From Mariannaea sp. PMI_226 (taxonomy: Eukaryota; Ascomycota; Sordariomycetes; Hypocreales; Nectriaceae), in NCBI GenBank assembly GCA_024336345.1, contig JANFOG010000004.1:1364001-1428000 (forward strand): 64,000 nt of DNA. The letters are read 5' to 3'. The notes under the pieces are model-generated. The model worked only from the letters and a program-made list of their open reading frames with translations. It did not search any database and was not told the DNA's origin. This document shows, piece by piece, positions 60,901-64,000 of this stretch. Numbering within the stretch: the stretch's first letter is position 1; every line of letters begins with the position of its first letter. The position numbers and the translations under genes were made by a program.

Positions 60901-61578
60901 ACTTCCCAACTCGTTGATGGATGACCGACTAGGCAGAATCCCGTTGTCATCGGAAACTTGCTTCTCGCCAGACCGTTGAGCCGTGTCGCCTCGTCTCTCA
61001 ACTCCGTCTTCCCTTTCTCTCGTTCGGTTTTGTCCTCGTGCTCGTAGGTTTGTTTCGTCTTTTCCTGACGTTCCGCTAGACCGGGATTCTTTGTCGATTT
61101 GGTCGGTAAGGCCACGGAGAATGCCATCATACGCAGGGCTGCGGTTGTATACGAACCACTCCAAGCCAGTCAAATTCACATGTATACGGCAAGGGAGATC
61201 TGCGTTGTTGCCCTTCCCAAGTATCGAAGGGTCTGCCATTGTCTGTCGAGCGTTTATGATATCGGCATCTCGAACTCTCCGTAGCCAGTAGCGCCAAGTT
61301 ATGTAGGCATGCTGGACAATAAAGGTCTCGTTCGCGCCATGATAGCGTATCCCAGTGAAGAAGACGCGGCCACCGAGAAGAGATACTTGAATCGCACTGA
61401 TGTCGATATACACGCGGTATCGGTGCCATGTCCAAGTTCTGATACCGTAGGAGACTAGAGAACCAATGACCCGGTTGAAATAGAGAATGAAGAAGACGGC
61501 AAGGATGCCACACAGGCCCACGAAAATGAGGAATTCACTGGGGAGAAGCAAGGTTAGACTCCATTCATGGCGGAACAT
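51940..61578 (-). CDS. csf1: Csf1/BLTP1-type bridge-like lipid transfer protein
   Basis: A single uninterrupted 3212-codon exon on the minus strand, ATG 61578 to TAA 51942-51940. Residues 14-35 form an N-terminal membrane anchor (FLIFVGLCGILAVFFILYFN), followed by the Csf1 signature YRVYIDISAIQVSLLGGRVF, IRYHGANETFIVQHAYITW and RYWLRRVRDADI. The rest is long runs of amphipathic beta-rich sequence with charged disordered inserts (about 160-230, 520-560, 1160-1260), as in the repeating-beta-groove proteins. Known role: an ER-anchored bridge that channels phospholipids between membranes at contact sites, named in yeast for fermentation at low temperature and linked to lipid supply for GPI-anchor synthesis (human BLTP1/KIAA1109). 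Slightly longer than the yeast protein (about 2960 aa). A 23-codon upstream ORF precedes it, and it is divergent from the Ost-alpha-like gene. Confidence 0.93.
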   Translation of the reverse strand: MFRHEWSLTLLLPSEFLIFVGLCGILAVFFILYFNRVIGSLVSYGIRTWTWHRYRVYIDISAIQVSLLGGRVFFTGIRYHGANETFIVQHAYITWRYWLRRVRDADIINARQTMADPSILGKGNNADLPCRIHVNLTGLEWFVYNRSPAYDGILRGLTDQIDKESRSSGTSGKDETNLRARGQNRTREREDGVERRGDTAQRSGEKQVSDDNGILPSRSSINELGSVDGYEGTNEPSDSDLPFMLQLFPVRIECHKAAVVMGNDNTKAIFVAKADSISVDVDATETKTPDPYRQIFKVKFKHPVVEMKENEDFKEDQVSRANRDGTQTERQEPVPKKSLFRHRRRKALNTVRNLVPYWRRSVESFSTDSRAGINTAASHIPGVNQWQGLTRYLDDRDQDDRARWLSVEYAAVSTILDSPEATLTVYWDAVGKVTNPFEQRKDMAFPLNINGDEPPEWGMNFSIKGGTMNYGPWADRQRADLQKFFFPGLCKDATPAQPLETGSWRAPTQFKLYVEMDDTVTLKVPIREESKNWRWRGKEPQMRHQKPASKRKQRNRAKKNSKGDVTQLRPAGWLELKLPANSTAKFTMDTLASSSGYTTMLDVSLPSSELRSSVNHDLLWRSGAQQISCDLSNPPSWNGLRNWYFNIHSDRMELFILRDHIFLLTDLVSDWTNGPPPDYLVFTPFKYHINLNLQALKLYLNVNEANIIDKASVIEDNTYLVLSVPSLIADLTIPIDTFRPAKNCISFDVRADTLGLYLQVPEWNTQAAFLQLRELGHVEGLVVEGGYHYNAATSAANTDTLLLNVRGQSPYVYLYGFLIRYVILLKDNYFGDYVHFRTLDEYQEQLQLKQRNPDAETTNRPPHKKSNDMDVILGIKVDDLRVMLPTNLYSANRFIQAELATVSVDMRFTNYYMELEIGVSPVSLSLGSLEGALDSPGLSSSNTQLFIDGLRIFGHKLFGLPPTEPAYLCNYDVGVGAVSGECTSDFILALVKGARSLAFTFDDNENALVPYSSQVFYDITFARVTVDTVRIWLHADEAAFFLSTDAIDINVNDWARSHYSKRANINIPNIQLSCVNAESAARQKSKHHHPADTEACLKTAVNLAVIGRKFHFSDERKKQQDLVQREDQRTHRTEFLMLPEYLDELIPETVDPPAQCAPPIPPPAVELDVDAEGMSYMTMSSRQSRGLSHKSSFLSITGSAQGSVRRDHSQHRSRSRATHNHQLDPRPASRDNRPSLKAKGSQSSFGRLSALSQNLWENMAHSSVAFSSQYVAPHFPLQGVYPCTHEVPCQNIEEIDENESEMFAKLSAQLDDVDPNCISEEYPYMSIMVEFPTGVSAFANPTSIRYATALLDALQPSEPEDLLDSLQISAMTEIFDLQKERGTQGKIRDVLVRIPKANFRLLNPTYPDSSDSSQDELDQYDLIISKVALITRTTTSWQDPFKPETWNSKTSIHLNLGSAEVSASERLSSLEEPQAAVMVQIENVVVSVGAKDVRYIDADIGSVVGSTASGKVEYLASLIHRTGNVATELKELLLETISRRQCRNKYFTCHLLKDGHSTNDPSFLVRPSAVLRSATEHIRTFDSWKLAMRLRHIWASMDSESRSHLICQCWEGTPNVPNNAAQFVVDAFQGWRSWDLENPSQSLFLKNIFGQIGEAVPRPNEDMPFLGACRLGELYFVLDPGPKQNKFGLVELAARIDQKEVDIAIHPTALENTGKPLTIVNICCSEAAVNLNWELCELADDVLRLYNKSRNQTTHSISEVVPLHKPSKSGPVTLPPVHLIVEVTRGSIELETINLHAKSLSHGLKTSLLLYNDPNGSNSINLMLSCNSVTSTLQSNSNTLGMSQLQEPSIFACYETQETDDISYHTIKATASSNNLTFAVKEDPIGLMEVADLLFRDEVTQLYRLKNQMTPSLNSKPKQRGELRRMSERLSSVKVNIAVLLDKYSISIPFLQSLTYKITGTVARAAAAANFGKEVIFDFDVKENYHEMQIDVRNEPRSISLVQIPPTNGRITSHIGQTEHLVTVLSSLEVVQLDASAVYSFLSALNKPQINSAIQELQQQTKLIKDHISDIFGSDGADTPKQVLEPIEPSLKLVYNVHLTLAGLQVFAKTSLKSELEPLARVLFSLDRAHLHASNRHETEGPILKYPELHLNLSQIGLDIRRGHEDQMRSCGSLGVGVTVSASTTMGDDGRETWSFNFSSDDFECKLSPETISTVVDVLGYMGDKIKGLDTSRELDYLRRLRQSKPKITINGDETLLDDTDFIDSVLAAVKYNFELRNIRVCWIVADGEDHQTGSKEDLVLSLKLFQFGTRTRHSARLAIENFQLQMVPPGQDMSKRSLHSALLPEIIFNIAYVSTPEARRMAFQAVGESLDLRLTSGFIVPAAHLVESLSLSTKNMQQASTQWNTPVSAPVKKSETISKQAPQRSIFGNKRLENLLIDADFAGAVVYVSSKRPMDDASRNGRPSLAGKYGQFNADDSGSGAVLRSPGLAWKVEYRDDGHDDPALYGEIKIDASSNILYPSVVPLVMDMMSSVKEVVKDDEDNEASKKPATPKLKPAKSGDEDNILTADPSAVLGRLKLNLGLRICRQEFSLSCQPIARVAATTCFDNIYFTINTVRSVEQGNFFAISGVFTKLQTSVQHVYSRESTASFELDSITLSFMNSKHFSGTSGVSAIIKVSPMVVAINAKQAQDFLLFREIWYPSQRQGPVAPVPKMPSETSQGHLVQRYQQVAATAAFPWTATISIAALDVTIDMGQAIGKSAFAINNFWVSSKKTSDWEQNMCLGFDKIGIDCTGRLSGFVALQDFRIRSSIQWPKREEALNETPLIQASIAFNAFRVKAAFDYQAFLVADITTFEFLMYNVRDNHEGKGDRLVAIFDGEAVQVFGTTTSAAQGIALWQAIQKLMQERRESFRNSLKEIEKFMNRRSISSRSPLPQIQTPRLPVEDTISKSPISLHTDVVVTLKALNLGVFPSTFSDHQVFKIEALNAYTRFAVSMEQRRIHSILKMMLGQLRIGLAGVRNVEAPKTLSEISVEDVVQRATGSRGGTILNVPQVSALMETWQKPKANQIDYIFKSAFEGKVEVGWNFSRVSYIRGMFANHNKALEQVWGKELPLTAVKITGVPGAEAERREGEQQKITAEVNMPQSKYDYVALEEPIIETPQLRDMGEATPPLEWIGLHRDRLPNLTHQIVIVSLLELAGEVEDAYGRILGSS

Positions 61579-61596
61579 GCAGGTGGGATTGACAAA

Positions 61597-61668
61597 CTAG
61601 TTGAATTGAGGGCGTTGACGGGCTCTGGCTTCGAGAAAATTGTCGAGGGCCGACAGGGAGGTATTCAT
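61597..61668 (-). promoter_or_regulatory. 23-codon upstream ORF of csf1
   Basis: ATG 61668 to TAG 61599-61597 on the minus strand, peptide beginning MNTSLSALDNFLEAR and ending 18 nt before the csf1 ATG. Likely within the csf1 leader; translational control is inference. Confidence 0.4.
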
Positions 61669-62249
61669 GATGGATGGTGCTGCGACTCGGATAGACAGGC
61701 TAGCTAGCTGAAACAGGCGTCACGTCATCGGGTGTCCCAAGATTGGAGCATTGAGCCAGTCGCAAGCAAAGAAACCACGGCTCACATCCGTGGGTGAAGC
61801 ATGGCTTGCCGTCGTTTGTATTGTTGTTGAGAGGGAGTCGGTCAAGAGCAGTCAGGTCATGTCAACGGCCGGCTGCTCGCGCCTGGTAGCTGTTGAGTTG
61901 ATCTCGCCGTCTCCCCTGCAGTTGCTAGGTCATCAAATCATACAAGGGTCCAATATGCAGCGGAGCCAATCTAATGTACCTAGCGAGACTGGGGCGGTAC
62001 ACCAACCTAAAAGCAGCAGCTAGCGAAACTCTGGGTCGGGTACTGGATGTATTCTAGGTCGGTGTCTCATCTAACCATGTCGCCTCAGTAAGACTGTGTC
62101 TGGGTCTGTCCATGGACGAATTAACTTGGTCTGTAAGATAAATAAATGTACTCGGCACTTTGTGCGTACAGGAGCACGCTGTACCGACCTGCTTCGATTA
62201 GGTAAAGTAGGTACCTAAGGTGAGAGGTAAGGTAGCTGAATTGCCATTG

Positions 62250-62263
62250 CCCCCCCCCCCCCC
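62250..62263. repeat. C14 homopolymer
   Basis: 14 consecutive C in the divergent promoter region, next to TACCTA motifs. Confidence 0.9.
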
Positions 62264-62836
62264 ATGGAACGAACCATCAGCCGCTAAGCTACCTACGTAT
62301 TTCGTGTCGTTATCGAAACTACCTACCTTCTGTACTGTATAGGGACGGGAGGTATTCCTCTGCCTAACACCTATACGGAGTAGGTTTGGTATGCATCCTT
62401 TATGTTCCCAATTTTCCATCCTCAACTTCAACTACCTTCAAACTCTGTACCTCATACGTACTCCTATCTTGCGTACCCTACAACTCGCGCAAGTGGCGCT
62501 TGAACCCGTGTCTACTCCCGTCCGCCACCCATTCCCTCTGGGTAACGACTACTGCTACCTGCATCATTGAGCTTCTAGCTTGAGACCCGGGCAGCTGCCT
62601 ACCATCAGAACGTCGCATACGTGACCATTACCATTACCACCACCAACCTTGCCGTTGTCGCTGTAGTCGTCGTCATCACACCCTGTCCGCGTCAGGCTCC
62701 TGTTGTCCACGTTACCGCTCTCTTCTATCATCGCGACTCGACTTTGCTTTCGTCATCATCATCAACCATGTACTAGACGGTCGTCTTCGAGCTACCAGAA
62801 TCGACCGCAGCCTCTCCCACAGCGGTTTCAGTCACA

Positions 62837-64000
62837 ATGGAGAGCTACCAGGATGCTTTGTCCGACGGTGGCACCGGCCAGAAGCTCACCCATGCTACCA
62901 TTGTGGTGTCTGGCGTTGCATCTCTTGCGGCGACGTTAATGTCCATTGCGTAGGCGCTCCTTTCTGCGCGCCAGCTCAAAATACAGATTTGAACTAACCT
63001 CAGTGTACTACCACACAGGTCGATATTCCTTCAAGCGAAAAACTACCGTAAACCTTTACTCCAGCGATATGTCGTTCGCATCCTTCTCATGGTTCCCATC
63101 TACTCCATAGCTTCTTGGACCAGTATGGTCTCCCTGAAAGCCGCCGCGTTCCTCGACCCAATCCGAGATATTTACGAAGCCTTCACAATCTACACATTTT
63201 TCCAGTTGCTGATCAACTATCTTGATGGTGAAAGAGCGCTCATCGTCATGACCCATGGCCGAGCGCCAGTCCACCATCTCTGGCCGCTGGATCATGTCTT
63301 ATCCAAGGTTGACATTTCAGATCCTTACACTTTCTTAGCCATCAAGCGCGGTATTCTGCAGTACGCTTGGCTAAAGCCCATCCTAGCTCTGGCTGCAATC
63401 ATCATGAAAGCCACCGGGACGTATCAAGAAGGATACATTGGGCTCAACTCTGGTTATTTCTGGAGCGGCATCATCTATAACATTAGTGTCACTGTGAGTC
63501 TGTACTCACTTGGCCTCTTCTGGGTGTGCATGAATCGTGACCTTCAACCATTCCGGCCTGTTCCCAAGTTCTTGTGTGTTAAACTCGTCATCTTCGCCTC
63601 TTACTGGCAGGGCTTCTTCTTGTCAATCCTCGTCTGGATTGGAGCCATACCAGATAATGTTGATGGCTACACCTCAGACAACTTGGCGGCAGCCATTCAG
63701 GACGCTTTGATTTGTGTTGAGATGCCTATATTCGCCGTTGCTCATTGGTATGCCTTCTCTTGGCACGATTTTGCCGACAACAATATTTTATCTGCCCGCA
63801 TGACTTTGAACCATGCATTCCGGGATGCGTTTGGCATCAGGGATTTGATAGAGGACTCCAAAATCACTTTTCGAGGCGACACTTATGGATACAGGATATT
63901 TGACTCAGGAGATAAAGTCATGGCGCACGAAGACTCTCGTTCGAGACTGGGCCGACTCAAGGAAGGAATGCGCTATGAACGTGGCGGCAAGGGCAAATAT
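62837..64000 (+). CDS. TMEM184 / organic solute transporter Ost-alpha family membrane protein (3' end outside window)
   Basis: Exon 1 62837-62949 and exon 2 63019 to the window end; intron 69 nt (GTAGGC donor, CTAAC branch, CACAG acceptor). The frame stays open to base 64000, so 365 residues are visible and the gene continues. The start MESYQDALSDGG and first hydrophobic segment (ATIVVSGVASLAATLMSIAS) join across the intron to IFLQAKNYRKPLLQR. Family marks: RYVVRILLMVPIYSIASW, the EAFTIYTFFQLLINYLDGER segment, KRGILQYAWLKP, and VCMNRDLQPFRPVPKFLCVK, with about seven membrane helices. Ost-alpha/TMEM184 (DUF300) proteins are multi-pass membrane proteins; fungal members are little studied, often vacuolar or endosomal. 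The cytosolic C-terminal region begins near DSKITFRGDTYGYR. Confidence 0.88.

Larger units (their letters stand above)
61579..62836. other. Divergent csf1 / Ost-alpha-like intergenic region
   Basis: 1.26 kb bidirectional promoter region. Contains an upstream ORF for csf1, TACCTA-type motifs (62209-62330), a C14 run and pyrimidine-rich sequence leading into the plus-strand gene. No supported ORF besides. Confidence 0.5.

Noticed and set aside
1..64000. CRISPR arrays, operons, phage or intact transposons
   Set aside because: None seen; the window is eukaryotic with spliceosomal introns, and no transposase, integrase or reverse transcriptase motif was found in any frame.

Overview
The window is nuclear DNA from a filamentous ascomycete, most likely a Sordariomycete of hypocrealean type. 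The grounds are many short spliceosomal introns (mostly 51-131 nt) with GT...AG ends and CTRAC-like branch sites, an SreA-type GATA factor, a homeodomain/C2H2 factor, a FlbE homologue, a DUF3425 bZIP-like factor, and gene-poor intergenic stretches rich in TACCTA/TAGGTA motifs. I see no organellar, viral or bacterial segment, no intact transposon, no CRISPR array and no recognisable secondary-metabolite cluster. Splice sites were assigned by eye from reading frame, donor, acceptor and branch motifs.

Layout. 1-13.4 kb: 3' part of nse1 (Smc5/6 complex), an uncharacterised single-pass membrane protein, bre2 (COMPASS, minus strand), a 3.6 kb divergent intergenic region, sreA (iron/siderophore repressor) and a small multi-helix membrane protein (minus). 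13.4-19.1 kb is a gene desert with a diverged ~85 bp tandem duplication. 19.1-22.8 kb encodes a 1196-residue transcription factor with a six-cysteine cluster, a TALE homeodomain, C2H2 fingers and a five-fold C-terminal repeat. 24.4-25.7 kb is a flbE-like gene with a long charged tail. 26.7-28.7 kb is a Dal5-type MFS permease, facing two minus-strand ORFs (28.8-30.2 kb) that share one frame and are separated by a single TAG. 30.9 kb carries an intron-containing tRNA-Ile(AAT), and 31.4-32.1 kb a small secreted eight-cysteine protein.

32.1-40.1 kb is mostly intergenic, with palindromes and short tandem repeats, and holds one DUF3425 bZIP-like gene. From 40 kb on, housekeeping genes dominate: methylenetetrahydrofolate reductase, an RBM26/27-type RNA-binding protein (minus), eEF2 with an 8-nt first coding exon and an 18-nt last one (minus), the 3212-codon intronless csf1 lipid-transfer gene (minus) and, divergent from it, the 5' part of a TMEM184/Ost-alpha family gene running off the window.

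The genes do not form one pathway. Several are regulators of chromatin (Bre2), iron (SreA) or development (FlbE, homeodomain factor), interspersed with core metabolism and translation genes. I found no convincing wholly new system. The items most worth checking are the composite homeodomain factor, the TAG-split ORF pair, the overlapping-ATG arrangement ahead of sreA and the secreted cysteine-rich protein.
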